Below the pieces are notes generated by a model that was given only the letters and a program-made list of their open reading frames with translations, was not told the origin of the DNA and did no database searches. Below are positions 9,038-18,269 of a DNA stretch of 64,000 nt, piece after piece. The number at the start of each line of letters is the position of its first letter. The first letter of the stretch is position 1. The stretch covers positions 24,417 to 88,416 of the IMG/VR virus record IMGVR_UViG_3300020442_002635; one strand, 5' to 3'. The stretch comes from a virus. Both the position numbers and the translations under genes were made by a program.

Positions 9038-10659
9038 TGTTTAATTGCACCTGAAGATACTCCAGAACAAAGATTGTCTTTCCATCCTGTTCCTGGAAGT
9101 TGAATTGGTGATGAACGATTTATTGTATCATTAAGACCTAATCTACCAGCACTGTTGCTACCCCATGTCCACAATGTTCCATCAGTTTTGGTACAAAGAC
9201 CTCCAACATATGATTGATTGTGACTGGCACTAACGTTTACAGCTTTCCATGAGGTTCCTGGAATTTGAGTTGGTGATGAATAATGCACTACATTATTTTG
9301 ACCCAATTGCCCATTACCATTGAATCCCCAAGACCATAGTGTTCCATCGGTTTTAAGAGCTCTAAGTACATATCTATCACCCCCTAAAGCAAATTCTCCA
9401 GTATCCCATTGTGTTCCTGGAATTTGAGTTGGTGATGAACGTCTATGATTGGAAGAACTGTTAATACCAAGTCCTTGTAGGTTTCCCCATGACCATAATG
9501 TTCCATCAGTTTTGGTTGCTAAAGTGATACCATAAGTTGCTTTTACTGTTGCCCACTGAGTTCCTGGAATTTGAGCCGGTGATGAACGATGTGCTCTATC
9601 ATTAATACCTAGATCACCATAATAATTATATCCCCACGCCCACAGTGTTCCATCAGTTTTTTTACAGAATCCAGATCCATAATTTGCACTTAATGACTCA
9701 TTATTCCATGTTCCTGGAACTTGGATTGGTGATGAACGATACACTCTATCATTTTGGGCTAAGTGACCAATTGAATTATCTCCCCACGCCCATACTGTTC
9801 CATCAGTTTTGGTTGCGAAGGTAGCAGCATAACGATTCACCTGAATTCTTGACCACTCAGTTCCTGGAATTTGTACTGGCGATGAACGTGGAACATAGGG
9901 GTCAGACTGGGCAAGAATTCCCTGACCGTCCTCGCCCCACGCCAATAATGTTCCATCATTTCTGATTACACCTACACTACTTTGACTACCTCCACCAATA
10001 CTTAGATAACTCCATCCCGTTCCTGGAATTTGAGTTGGTGATGAAAGTTTTACTAAGTTATTTTGTCCCAATTCACCATAAGTGTTATCGCCCCATAAAA
10101 ACAAACTAATTGGTTCAGCAGGATCATTCTTCATTGTTTCATAACCATACCAAGTAACACCTTGGTCTCTAGTTATGAGTTTAAAGATTTGTACATCACC
10201 TGCTTGAGAACTATCGATCAATGTAGGTTCAGTTCCACCGTTCCAGATAATGGATGCTGGCCAAGTAATTGTTCTTGCATCAGTTGTTGCATCCTTATCT
10301 CTAATAAAATCAACAACCTGAACTGATTCAGTATTTGCAAATGCAACTGTTGTATTTGTATCTTGCGTAAAGTAAATTATATTTCCAAGCGACAAGTCAA
10401 TTGTTGTCGTTCCAGATTGTGCTGCAGTCACAACACCAATGAATGTAGATCCTGCAACACCTGTTAGATTTTCACCATTTCCATAAAAACTCACTGCAGT
10501 AACAATACCTGCATTAACATTTGGAGTTCCTATAATTGACCCTGCTGCACCAACAAGGTTTCCATCAAAAGTAGTAGCAGTCAAAGTACCAGAAACATTC
10601 ACCCCTGGTGCAGTCATTATTCCAACTGGTTGTATTAATTGTACCTTTGTCTGACTCAT
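9034..10659 (-). CDS. RCC1 seven-blade propeller tail protein, second N-terminal class
   Basis: 541 residues. N-terminus MSQTKVQLIQPVGIMTAPG matches the class of its two neighbours. The central domain contains ARTITWPASIIWNGG and DQGVTWYGYETM. Seven blades follow, beginning after LFLWGDNTYGELGQN and ending RSSPIQLPGTGW. Blade six carries an extra loop (VNVSASHNQSYVGG) that is absent from other blades and could be a ligand loop. Genes on both sides are paralogues with identical promoter cassettes. Virion adhesin inferred. Confidence 0.75.
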   Translation of the reverse strand: MSQTKVQLIQPVGIMTAPGVNVSGTLTATTFDGNLVGAAGSIIGTPNVNAGIVTAVSFYGNGENLTGVAGSTFIGVVTAAQSGTTTIDLSLGNIIYFTQDTNTTVAFANTESVQVVDFIRDKDATTDARTITWPASIIWNGGTEPTLIDSSQAGDVQIFKLITRDQGVTWYGYETMKNDPAEPISLFLWGDNTYGELGQNNLVKLSSPTQIPGTGWSYLSIGGGSQSSVGVIRNDGTLLAWGEDGQGILAQSDPYVPRSSPVQIPGTEWSRIQVNRYAATFATKTDGTVWAWGDNSIGHLAQNDRVYRSSPIQVPGTWNNESLSANYGSGFCKKTDGTLWAWGYNYYGDLGINDRAHRSSPAQIPGTQWATVKATYGITLATKTDGTLWSWGNLQGLGINSSSNHRRSSPTQIPGTQWDTGEFALGGDRYVLRALKTDGTLWSWGFNGNGQLGQNNVVHYSSPTQIPGTSWKAVNVSASHNQSYVGGLCTKTDGTLWTWGSNSAGRLGLNDTINRSSPIQLPGTGWKDNLCSGVSSGAIKQ

Positions 10660-10672
10660 GGTGTTTTTTAGT

Positions 10673-10679
10673 TATTTAT
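10673..10679 (-). promoter_or_regulatory. Late promoter motif for the 9034-10659 RCC1 gene
   Basis: Minus-strand CATAAATAACTAAAAAACACC then ATG, identical to the 9031-9037 cassette from the ATAAATA core through to the start codon. Confidence 0.65.
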
Positions 10680-13384
10680 GAACTTGGTTTGAATAGAACC
10701 TGTCCCGACGCGACACCATCATCAACTCCATACCAGTTTGTTCCTGGAATTTGATGTGGTGATGAACGAGGTGTTTTATCATTTAGGCCCAATTCAGCAT
10801 TACTATTATTTCCCCATACCCATGTTGTTCCATCATCTTTAGTTGCTATGAATCCATATCCACCCAAAGTTTTGACACGAGTCCATTGTGTTCCTGGAAG
10901 TTGAACTGGTGATGAACGGGGAGCTGATGAATTCCAACCACCGTAAATACTACCATAACCCCACGCCCATAATGTACCATCAGTTTTTACAATTGACATA
11001 TTCTGATAGTTTCCACTAGATACTGATTTTATATCAGACCATTGTATTCCTGGAACTTGAACTGGTGATGAACGCGATCCTATAAAATTGGCTCCAAAGT
11101 TTCCATGGTCATTCAGACCCCACGCCCACATTGTTCCATCAGTCTTGAATGCAAAACTAGCCCAATAAGCTGGATGTACAGAAGCCCATGTTCCAGGAAT
11201 TTGATGTGGTGATGAACGTTGTACATTACCATTAAGTCCGAGGATTCCAGCACCAACATCATTTCCCCATGCCCATAATGTTCCATCATCTTTTATAGCA
11301 AGAATACGAGCTCCACCTCCTATAGATCCATCTTGTGTGCTCCATGTTCCCGGAATTTGAGTTGGTGATGAACGATCTACTGTATCATTATGACCAAGGT
11401 GACCACCACCACCCAGTCCCCATGACCATAATGTTCCGTTAGTCTTGAATGCAAAATGCCCAGTATATGAATTGATGGGATAATCCCATTCTGTTCCTGG
11501 AACTTGTGTTGGTGATGAACGAGGTACTACATCATTAAGACCAAGATCTCCTGATACATTGTCTCCTATTGACCATAATGTATTATCAGTTTTTGTCAGT
11601 ATTATAGAATTGTTCTCTCCACCTTTACCTTTACCATCCCATTGGGTTCCCGGAATTTGAGTTGGTGATGAACGATGCATTGTATCATTAAGACCCAGAC
11701 TTCCATTAGTATTATTACCCCAGGCATATACTTCATAATCAGTACGTGCAACACTAACAACACTTTGCTTTGCTAATGTTTGATAACCATAGATAGCCAC
11801 GCTCGTCCAAGTTGTTCCTGGAAGTTGAATTGGTGATGAGTATCCAAGGCTTGTTCCTGCAGTTCCATTTAGACCAAAACCTCCCGCATAGCTACGACCC
11901 CACACCCAAAATGTTCCATCAGTTTTGGTCAATCCCATCATCGAGATTCCATGATCATATGAGTTTCTATCTGGCATCACCCAATTTCCTTGAAGTTGAA
12001 CAGGTGATGAATATTGCACCATGTCATTTTGCCCTAATTGACCATTAGCATTACCTCCCCAGATCCAGAATGTTCCATCAGTTTTGGATGCAAGTACTGG
12101 TCCACTTGTAGCGTTACTGATAAAATCACTCCATTGTGTTCCTGAAACTTGAACTGGTGATGAATATGTTACTCTACTATTTTGACCTAATTGACCGTCA
12201 TTATTTCCCCAAACCCACAATGTACCATCAGTTTTTTGTGCCATCTGATGGTATCTAGAATTATCAATTTTAGACCATGTTCCTGGAATTTGAACAGGTG
12301 ATGAATATGATACTATACTATTAAGACCTAACTGACCTTGCTGATTATATCCAAAAGTCCATAATGTTCCATCATCTTTTATGGCCGAAGCATAATACTC
12401 ACCTCCGGATACAAAAGTCCATTGTGTTCCTGGAATTTGTGTTGGTGATGAACGACTTATTCTATCACCTTGAGCTAATTCTCCAGCATCATCAGCACGT
12501 CCCCAACCCCATAATGTTTTATCACTTTTAATTGCATATGTTGAATGATATCCATTACTAATAACATTCCATGCTGTTCCTGAAACTTGAACTGGTGATG
12601 AGTAGTGGATTTCGTTATTTAATCCCAATCTACCTTGAGTGTTTTCACCCCACGCCCATAATGTGCTATCTGATTTAATACCAAAACCTCTGTTTCTTCC
12701 TCTTGAGATTTCTAACCATTGATTTCCTGGAATTTGAGCTGGTGATGAAAATCCATTAGGCCATGCCTGCCTAGTATTATTTCCAACCTGTCCATAATCA
12801 TTTCTACCCCAAGAGTATAAAACTCCTGATGTAGCAACATCTGCAGGATCATTCTGCAGTGATTCATAACCATACCAAGAAACACCCTGGTCTCTTGTGG
12901 TTAAATTAAAGACCTGAATAGCATCTGGACTATTACTGTCAATTAATGTGGGTTCAGTACCACCATTCCATATAATAGATGCAGGCCATGTAATAGATCG
13001 AGCAGTCGTAGTTTCGTCTTTTTTGCGAATAAATTGAACTTTTTGTACTGATTCAGTATTTGCAAATGCAACTGTTGTATCAGTATTGTGGGTAAAATAA
13101 ATTGCATTACCAGCAGAAAGATCAATTGTTGTTGTACCTGATATTGATGTAGTTGATTGTGCGGTCCATGCAGGTGATCCAACATTATCTAAATTACTTC
13201 CATCACCATACAATGTTGCTGTTACTATACCAAGAGTAATATTTGGTGTTCCTGAAAGTCCTGTTGCTGTTCCAGAAAAACTTCCAATAAAATTGCCAGC
13301 AGTTGTTATACCACTTACATCTAGTCCACCAGATAAGGTTACATTTTCAGTAGCATTGATCAGTTGTGCCTTCTGCTGACTCAT
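10676..13384 (-). CDS. Double RCC1 propeller tail protein (14 blades)
   Basis: 902 residues. The N-terminal class is the same as in the two preceding genes (MSQQKAQLINATENV, then SIIWNGGTEPTLIDS and QGVSWYGYESL). RCC1 repeats fill ~195-895. I count fourteen SSPxQ(I/V/L) blade-closing motifs, seven before and seven after a linker reading YQTLAKQSVVSVARTDYEV. This indicates two complete seven-bladed propellers in tandem, probably from an in-frame fusion of two paralogues. It follows the hydroxylase gene at 13402 by 17 bases and has a full TATAAATA late promoter inside that gene's 3' end. Two propellers would double valency or specificity. Confidence 0.75.
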   Translation of the reverse strand: MSQQKAQLINATENVTLSGGLDVSGITTAGNFIGSFSGTATGLSGTPNITLGIVTATLYGDGSNLDNVGSPAWTAQSTTSISGTTTIDLSAGNAIYFTHNTDTTVAFANTESVQKVQFIRKKDETTTARSITWPASIIWNGGTEPTLIDSNSPDAIQVFNLTTRDQGVSWYGYESLQNDPADVATSGVLYSWGRNDYGQVGNNTRQAWPNGFSSPAQIPGNQWLEISRGRNRGFGIKSDSTLWAWGENTQGRLGLNNEIHYSSPVQVSGTAWNVISNGYHSTYAIKSDKTLWGWGRADDAGELAQGDRISRSSPTQIPGTQWTFVSGGEYYASAIKDDGTLWTFGYNQQGQLGLNSIVSYSSPVQIPGTWSKIDNSRYHQMAQKTDGTLWVWGNNDGQLGQNSRVTYSSPVQVSGTQWSDFISNATSGPVLASKTDGTFWIWGGNANGQLGQNDMVQYSSPVQLQGNWVMPDRNSYDHGISMMGLTKTDGTFWVWGRSYAGGFGLNGTAGTSLGYSSPIQLPGTTWTSVAIYGYQTLAKQSVVSVARTDYEVYAWGNNTNGSLGLNDTMHRSSPTQIPGTQWDGKGKGGENNSIILTKTDNTLWSIGDNVSGDLGLNDVVPRSSPTQVPGTEWDYPINSYTGHFAFKTNGTLWSWGLGGGGHLGHNDTVDRSSPTQIPGTWSTQDGSIGGGARILAIKDDGTLWAWGNDVGAGILGLNGNVQRSSPHQIPGTWASVHPAYWASFAFKTDGTMWAWGLNDHGNFGANFIGSRSSPVQVPGIQWSDIKSVSSGNYQNMSIVKTDGTLWAWGYGSIYGGWNSSAPRSSPVQLPGTQWTRVKTLGGYGFIATKDDGTTWVWGNNSNAELGLNDKTPRSSPHQIPGTNWYGVDDGVASGQVLFKPSS
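10700..12815. repeat. Fourteen tandem RCC1-blade DNA repeats
   Basis: A unit of about 145-165 bases recurs fourteen times. Each unit holds a strongly conserved stretch around ccatgttcctggaatttg and ggtgatgaa (plus strand) and a second conserved stretch encoding TDGTLWAWG. Similar units occur in the eight other RCC1 genes of the window. They are coding repeats and plausible substrates for homologous recombination between genes. Confidence 0.75.
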
Positions 13385-13401
13385 TATGCTCTACGCTATT
13401 A

Positions 13402-14163
13402 CTATTTCTTTCTATATTTATAAACTTCCTCAGCGGTAATAATACTAGAACGTTTACGAATTAACTCTTTGACTGCAGGATCATTTTCTTGTTCTTTTGT
13501 TGGTAGATAAATTGCCTTTGAATGTGTTGCACAATTCTTTGGAGGATCAGTTAGATAATAAACTGCAATACTTTTACGATACTTATCTTCTGGACACTGA
13601 ATAGGATCTGGAAGCCCATGGTAAGAATTCTGAGTTGTGTCAAAAATAATTGCACGATTGAATAGTGTATCAATCTTTGTTGTATTAGTTTTTGATTGTA
13701 GATGTAACTGACCACCCCATGAAGGATCCCAGCCTTCACCAAGATAGATAATCAGATTTAGTTTTCTCTGTAATTTTAACTTTGGATGAATAGAATAATC
13801 CAAATGCATATTCAACTTATCACCCTGACCATGAAGATGCATACCACCTCCATGCAAACCTACATCAGGATATAACTTTTTAATGCCAGTAATTTTTTTG
13901 AGTTTAGAAATAAACTGTTGTGAGTTTAGATAGCAAAAAGTAGAATATGCATTTCGTGGAAAAAAGTTCCATGAATTACATGCTCTCTTCTTTTCTAATG
14001 GATTGTTATATATGTGCCAAACGTCTGAATTATAGTCAGGAAACTCATGACTAATTGCCAATGCAGTTTCCTCATCAAAGAAATTATCAATGACTACATG
14101 ATCATAAGGTTTTGCGTTCAAAAATTGTTCCTGAAGATTCAAGTAATCAAGTTTATTGATCAT
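13402..14163 (-). CDS. 2OG-Fe(II) dioxygenase, prolyl-hydroxylase-like
   Basis: 253 residues with a double-stranded beta-helix signature. The iron triad is H120-x-D122 (in NMHLDYS) and H182 (in NSYHGLPDP). The 2-oxoglutarate binder is R196 (in KYRKSIAVYYL), 14 residues after the distal His, as usual for the P4H/2OG-FeII_Oxy_3 group. WGGQLHL precedes the distal strand. Such enzymes hydroxylate amino-acid side chains (often Pro) or small molecules using O2 and 2-oxoglutarate. Last gene of a ten-gene operon, overlapping the glycosyltransferase-like gene upstream by ATGA and abutting the 14-blade RCC1 gene. I infer protein hydroxylation of tail propellers; the substrate is unproven. Confidence 0.8.
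   Translation of the reverse strand: MINKLDYLNLQEQFLNAKPYDHVVIDNFFDEETALAISHEFPDYNSDVWHIYNNPLEKKRACNSWNFFPRNAYSTFCYLNSQQFISKLKKITGIKKLYPDVGLHGGGMHLHGQGDKLNMHLDYSIHPKLKLQRKLNLIIYLGEGWDPSWGGQLHLQSKTNTTKIDTLFNRAIIFDTTQNSYHGLPDPIQCPEDKYRKSIAVYYLTDPPKNCATHSKAIYLPTKEQENDPAVKELIRKRSSIITAEEVYKYRKK
13415..13422 (-). promoter_or_regulatory. Full T4-type late promoter TATAAATA for the 14-blade RCC1 gene
   Basis: Minus-strand TATAAATA lies inside the 3' end of the 13402-14163 gene, 30 bases upstream of the ATG at 13384. It is an exact match to the T4 late consensus. Confidence 0.7.
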
Positions 14164-14792
14164 AGATAATAGTCTTCAGTATAGATTGTAGAATGCATAC
14201 TAACATCTTCTTCTACAATATGCAAGTCTTTGGGTTTGAAATCTTTTCCTGTTCCAATCCAAAGTTCTCTATCAACCTTACGTTCAAATCCTCTAGTGAA
14301 TAAGAAATTATGGTCAAGTGTTTGTAGATAATCTGCATTAGCCCACCAGAAGTTACCACTGAAATGTGGTAATGGTTTCTGTCTCACTTTGACACCAACG
14401 CAATTATATTCATCTAGATGATGGAGACACTGCTTCCATTTATCAATGACATAGTATTCCATGAACAATCTCCATGCCTGAAGTTGTGGATGGTATGAGT
14501 CATTCTTACTCGCACCTTTACCATGGAAGAATAGAACTTTATAGTCAGGATTCTTCATGATAAAATCCATCATCGAAACCATTGTACCACCTTCATCACC
14601 AGTAAAATCATTGTATTGAACAATTGCATTTCTTGGTTTGGAGAACATCTCATATTGGCCACTAACTCCAATATGAATAAACTCTGCAGCATCAACTAAT
14701 CCAGATGTATACAAACGATGCATCTGTTGTTGATAGATAAACCCTGCAGTATTAGTTTGATATAGATGATAGAAAATTGCGATTTTACTCAT
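14160..14792 (-). CDS. Putative glycosyltransferase
   Basis: 210 residues. Starts MSKIAIFYHLYQTN, contains FFHGKGASK at ~88-96 and a conserved-looking HFSGNFWWANADYL at 143-156, followed by a charged C-terminus with EEDVSMHS. The SGNFWWA segment is typical of a family of small polysaccharide glycosyltransferases seen in bacterial surface-glycan clusters and marine phages. There is no clear DxD motif. The start overlaps the stop of the upstream gene and its own stop overlaps the hydroxylase start. The glycosyltransferase call rests on the motif and context. Confidence 0.55.
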   Translation of the reverse strand: MSKIAIFYHLYQTNTAGFIYQQQMHRLYTSGLVDAAEFIHIGVSGQYEMFSKPRNAIVQYNDFTGDEGGTMVSMMDFIMKNPDYKVLFFHGKGASKNDSYHPQLQAWRLFMEYYVIDKWKQCLHHLDEYNCVGVKVRQKPLPHFSGNFWWANADYLQTLDHNFLFTRGFERKVDRELWIGTGKDFKPKDLHIVEEDVSMHSTIYTEDYYL

Positions 14793-15537
14793 AAACTTTA
14801 TCTTCTCCTAATGGAACTTCTGATGACAATCCAGGTGTAGCATTATGGTCTGCAAAATAACCACTTAGTCCAATAGGACTCAATTCTAAAACTTTTTCTT
14901 GATCTAAAACAGCATACATGACATGTTCAATATCAGTAAATTCTCCAGATTTATATTTGCTAATTATTAAGTCAAACATATCTTTATACTTAATTTTCAT
15001 GTACTCTATAAGAGTCCCATCAAAAGAGTATAGTCTGGTTCTATACTTAAATTTTGAAACAGGTTCAAATAAACCCGAATCTCCATAATATGGAGATGCA
15101 TTTAGTTTAGGTCCAAAAATTAATTTTCCTTTTGCTGACTCATGAATAAGGTAATTAAAATTATCATTTAGATAATATCTACCGGAAATTTTATATATTC
15201 TATCGTTTTCCTTTAAAAAATCTTGTTGATTCAAAAACAAATATAATAGATATAACTCGCATGGATGTTTGAAAACATTGGGTTTATGGTTAGCATGTGC
15301 AAATTTAATAAAGTCATCGCTATAACAGTCAAGAACTATATCACATGAAGATAAAAGAACTCTTTTTTGTTCTTCTGTTAAAGGTTTAGCTGCTCCGTCA
15401 ATAAGAACTATTTTAGAATCATTACATTTTTTTCTTATACTTGATATTGTTTCCAATGTCTGCTCAAATCTTTGATCTGAATTAAAAAATCCATAATCAA
15501 CATTAATACCAGATGTAATCAAAAACCAATTTGTCAT
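14785..15537 (-). CDS. Putative glycosyltransferase-like protein
   Basis: 250 residues. N-terminal Rossmann-like strand (NWFLITSGINVDYG), IVLIDGAAKPL, a helical middle, and KISGRYYLND at ~117-126. The last motif resembles the '(K/R)xxGRYxL' region of glycan-synthesis glycosyltransferases. The protein is otherwise unfamiliar. It is separated from the upstream oxygenase by 45 bases, the only noticeable gap in this operon, and overlaps the next gene by 8 bases. A role in surface-glycan or protein glycosylation is inferred. Confidence 0.45.
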   Translation of the reverse strand: MTNWFLITSGINVDYGFFNSDQRFEQTLETISSIRKKCNDSKIVLIDGAAKPLTEEQKRVLLSSCDIVLDCYSDDFIKFAHANHKPNVFKHPCELYLLYLFLNQQDFLKENDRIYKISGRYYLNDNFNYLIHESAKGKLIFGPKLNASPYYGDSGLFEPVSKFKYRTRLYSFDGTLIEYMKIKYKDMFDLIISKYKSGEFTDIEHVMYAVLDQEKVLELSPIGLSGYFADHNATPGLSSEVPLGEDKVYE

Positions 15538-15582
15538 TTTATTTTTACGTTGTGTACCTGAAGAATTACAAATAAGTGAGTT

Positions 15583-16200
15583 TTATTTTCCATGGAAAAA
15601 TAATAATTGAACTAATCTTGCTGATTGATCATCAGTACCAAACCACTCACCATTAGAGTGCCACATAAATGGATTGAACATTACAAGGCGATTATACTTG
15701 AATGCGATATTATCAGTCTCAATCCATTTACTACGATCTTTTCCTTCAGTATTAAAGAAGTCTACCATATCATTATGGGATTGTATACCATGTTCTTCAG
15801 CTTCTGCCATGCCTGGCGCAAACTCCCATCCAGTTCTTTTATGTTTCCAGAACTTTGTACCACCTGTTGGATGGAATGTTGGAGTGAGATAAATCACTCC
15901 CGCCCATACTAATCCTGGATTGGGATCAAAGTGAACATCTTGCGTTCCATGTTGACCTATCTTAGTTCTTCTAAAGTAAGAACACTTGTTATATGGCTTT
16001 GTTGTGAGTTCCATACCAACAATATCTGAACATACTTTAGTAAGTTCTTCTTTGCCATGCTCATGTTCACTATCACGACCAGGCCAGTTTCTTACCTTAT
16101 CTTCTTGATATTCTACACCTAATGCATAGTCACGAACTGAATCTGGATTTTGGTAGAAATTATCAACTACAATTAAATTCTTTCTGTAAGATTTTTCCAT
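15583..16200 (-). CDS. 2OG-Fe(II) dioxygenase-like protein (DUF6445-like)
   Basis: 205 residues. The triad can be read directly: H90-x-D92 (DVHFDPN), distal H181 (FMWHSNG) and R195 (SARLVQLLFFH), again 14 residues on. GGTKFWKH lies before the second half of the jelly roll, as in the DUF6445-type 2OG oxygenases found in proteobacteria and marine phages. The start lies inside the upstream glycosyltransferase-like gene. The protein substrate is not determinable; clustering suggests it prepares hydroxyl groups for glycosylation. Confidence 0.7.
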   Translation of the reverse strand: MEKSYRKNLIVVDNFYQNPDSVRDYALGVEYQEDKVRNWPGRDSEHEHGKEELTKVCSDIVGMELTTKPYNKCSYFRRTKIGQHGTQDVHFDPNPGLVWAGVIYLTPTFHPTGGTKFWKHKRTGWEFAPGMAEAEEHGIQSHNDMVDFFNTEGKDRSKWIETDNIAFKYNRLVMFNPFMWHSNGEWFGTDDQSARLVQLLFFHGK

Positions 16201-16811
16201 TTATTCAATGCTTCTCTTGCCATTTGTAATGCTAGTGGTTTATCACCTGTTCCTGTATGTATGAGGTATTCTCTCTGCCATGGTTCCCATGTAATTCCAG
16301 TATACCTGAGACCATACTTGGCCATGTTTTGAGAAATACAATACTCATCGATGTCACCCTCACGAACAAATGTGATGCGTCTACCCTGTTCAGGAGTAAT
16401 CGTCAAAGGTTCCCATACATCATGAGTAGAACGATATGATATAACAAAGTTTGATGCAATACCAACATCACGACCATCACGCATAAAGTAATGATTCAGA
16501 TGAAACTTTGTACTTGCATTATAGTTATCATTGAATCCAATGTGATGTGGAGGTACAATCGTTGCAGCATCAGGAAACTGTGGATGAATCAGAACATCTG
16601 CATCCACAAGAAGATTTACATCAGCATCTTTCCCTGCCTCCCATACCTGCATCTTTTCATAGTTGATATGAAACTCAGGAAACTTTCGTTCAGTAATTAG
16701 ATTAATGTCATAACCATATCTCTGTGCATATGCTTGCACAGTAGGAAAAGTCATTTCAAATAACTCAGGAAAAAAGTTATTGATATTAACAATGTGTAGA
16801 ATCTTTTTCAT
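16173..16811 (-). CDS. GT-A-type glycosyltransferase
   Basis: 212 residues. N-terminus MKKILHIVNINNFFPE and a canonical nucleotide-sugar site NLLVDADVLIHP, with D70-A-D72 as the DxD metal ligand. VWEAGKDAD just before it is the usual pre-DxD helix (compare GT8-like enzymes). A later segment IDEYCISQNMAKYGL resembles the acceptor region. Overlaps genes on both sides (28 bases and 4 bases). Predicted cytosolic sugar transfer from an NDP-sugar; acceptor unknown. Confidence 0.65.
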   Translation of the reverse strand: MKKILHIVNINNFFPELFEMTFPTVQAYAQRYGYDINLITERKFPEFHINYEKMQVWEAGKDADVNLLVDADVLIHPQFPDAATIVPPHHIGFNDNYNASTKFHLNHYFMRDGRDVGIASNFVISYRSTHDVWEPLTITPEQGRRITFVREGDIDEYCISQNMAKYGLRYTGITWEPWQREYLIHTGTGDKPLALQMAREALNKWKNLTERI

Positions 16812-17404
16812 GAAATATTACCTGCAACAGAGATACGATAGTTATCACTTGTAAAGAATGGATATACTGTATGAAGAAGTTTACTTGGGAACATAACGAT
16901 ACGACCTTCCCATCCATTTGTTACTTCTAATCTTTCATTAAGGATATTACCAAGAACACTAGAATAAACAAACTGAAATGCTGATGCTGTTTTTAAAGTA
17001 GAGTTCTGACTATGAGGTACTTGGTATTCATTTTCAATGTTATATGGAATCTGCATCCAGATAACAAAACTCAGTAAACCATCGTGGTTATGAATGGGGT
17101 TATACTCAGTTTTACTTTGATAATTTACCCATAAACTATCTACTTTGAAGTCATAATCTGGATAGTAATCAAAGTGTTTTCCATATTGACGTGCCATTTC
17201 TTCAAGAAATGGATTCATAAACTCTTGTGACTTTTTAAGTTGATACTCTTTTTTTATTTGCCCAGCAAGAGAGTTATTCATTTTTAAGTATCCAGCATCA
17301 CTTTTCTCTATTTCTTTAATTTCAGACATCAATCCTTCAAAAATATTACGAGGAAGAGTGCTTATTGTAAGGCCAGGATTTTTTAAGTGAACGTGATTAA
17401 ACAT
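16808..17404 (-). CDS. 2OG-Fe(II) dioxygenase-like protein (Oxy_5 type)
   Basis: 198 residues. The candidate iron site is H105-N-H107 (NPIHNHDGLLSFV), then distal H178 (SKLLHTVYPF) and R190 (NYRISVAGNIS) for 2-oxoglutarate. The layout (H-x-H, 'MFPS.LLH.V.PF', 'R.S.AGN') is that of the TIGR02466/2OG-FeII_Oxy_5 family, frequent in marine T4-like phages. Overlaps the GT2-like gene upstream and the GT-A gene downstream, so it is translated between two glycosyltransferases. Substrate unproven. Confidence 0.65.
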   Translation of the reverse strand: MFNHVHLKNPGLTISTLPRNIFEGLMSEIKEIEKSDAGYLKMNNSLAGQIKKEYQLKKSQEFMNPFLEEMARQYGKHFDYYPDYDFKVDSLWVNYQSKTEYNPIHNHDGLLSFVIWMQIPYNIENEYQVPHSQNSTLKTASAFQFVYSSVLGNILNERLEVTNGWEGRIVMFPSKLLHTVYPFFTSDNYRISVAGNIS

Positions 17405-18269
17405 TTAATTTAAGATAAGAGTTTTCAGGTAATGACCAAGGATTTTTATTTCTTTCCCAAAGATTAATTACGTCTTCATTTGACCAATAGAAAGGTTTAT
17501 CTCCAGCAACAGACATGTGCATAAGATCTGGTTGAAGAGGCATGAACATCATAAAGTCTGGTTTTTGCCATACTTCAGAGATTGTATTGCCTTCCCAGAT
17601 AGCAGGATCACTACCTGTTGTTTGGAGAGTATCAAAAATATCTTTATACTTTTTGAAAACCTCGGCCTTAAGCATGAACGTCTCTTGAGTATACCATGTT
17701 GTGCGATAAAAACCAACTGGTGTTGGTACTACATGACAAGGACGAACATATGCATGAGCAAAACGATTATCTGGATATGGAAATAACTGAACAAAACATT
17801 GAGGGAAAATCCCAATGTCATGCTCAGGTGTAAAATTATTTAAATATTCCCATGCAGATATCATTCTTGTGATTGCATTATCCTGATGCAATTGATCATC
17901 ATCCATGATATAGACATAATCTTCATCAGGTAATGTGTAGATATAGTCATAGGCCAATTTGACACTATACCTAGATTGTACATGAGGACTTTGCCCTTCA
18001 GTATTTCTTTCTCCAATAAATTGAATATTTACTTTCTTGCCAGACTTCTCTGACATCCCATGGATTCCATTCTTTAAATGTTGACTAGAACGATCATCAA
18101 ATATTGTTACATCAACATTCTCAAAGTCTTTGATATTTCTGAATACAGAATTAAGACAGCGCAATGTACACTCTGTCTTATTTACAATTCTTTTACTTTG
18201 AATAGAACCTCTATCGCAGGTTCTGACTACAATATGTAGATTATTGTTCAGTAACATATCGTTTATCAA
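17397..18269 (-). CDS. GT2-like glycosyltransferase
   Basis: 290 residues. Classic GT-A/GT2 layout: HIVVRTCDR at the first strand, VTIFDDRSS (D58-D59) for uridine, and YVYIMDDDQLHQD (residues 119-130) for the metal site. The C-terminal half holds acceptor-side features (FYRTTWYTQETFML). The gene overlaps its neighbours on both sides. It probably transfers a hexose from an NDP-sugar in the host cytoplasm; acceptor candidates are virion propellers or host glycans. Confidence 0.7.
   Translation of the reverse strand: MINDMLLNNNLHIVVRTCDRGSIQSKRIVNKTECTLRCLNSVFRNIKDFENVDVTIFDDRSSQHLKNGIHGMSEKSGKKVNIQFIGERNTEGQSPHVQSRYSVKLAYDYIYTLPDEDYVYIMDDDQLHQDNAITRMISAWEYLNNFTPEHDIGIFPQCFVQLFPYPDNRFAHAYVRPCHVVPTPVGFYRTTWYTQETFMLKAEVFKKYKDIFDTLQTTGSDPAIWEGNTISEVWQKPDFMMFMPLQPDLMHMSVAGDKPFYWSNEDVINLWERNKNPWSLPENSYLKLNV

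Noticed and set aside
554-13384. Regular DNA repeats that look like a CRISPR or satellite array
   Set aside because: The period (~145-165 bases) and open reading frames show they are RCC1 blade codons; no short direct repeats with unique spacers are present.
554-13384. A diversity-generating retroelement acting on the tail adhesins
   Set aside because: No reverse transcriptase, template repeat or adenine-biased variable region was found in the window; differences between copies are spread along the blades.
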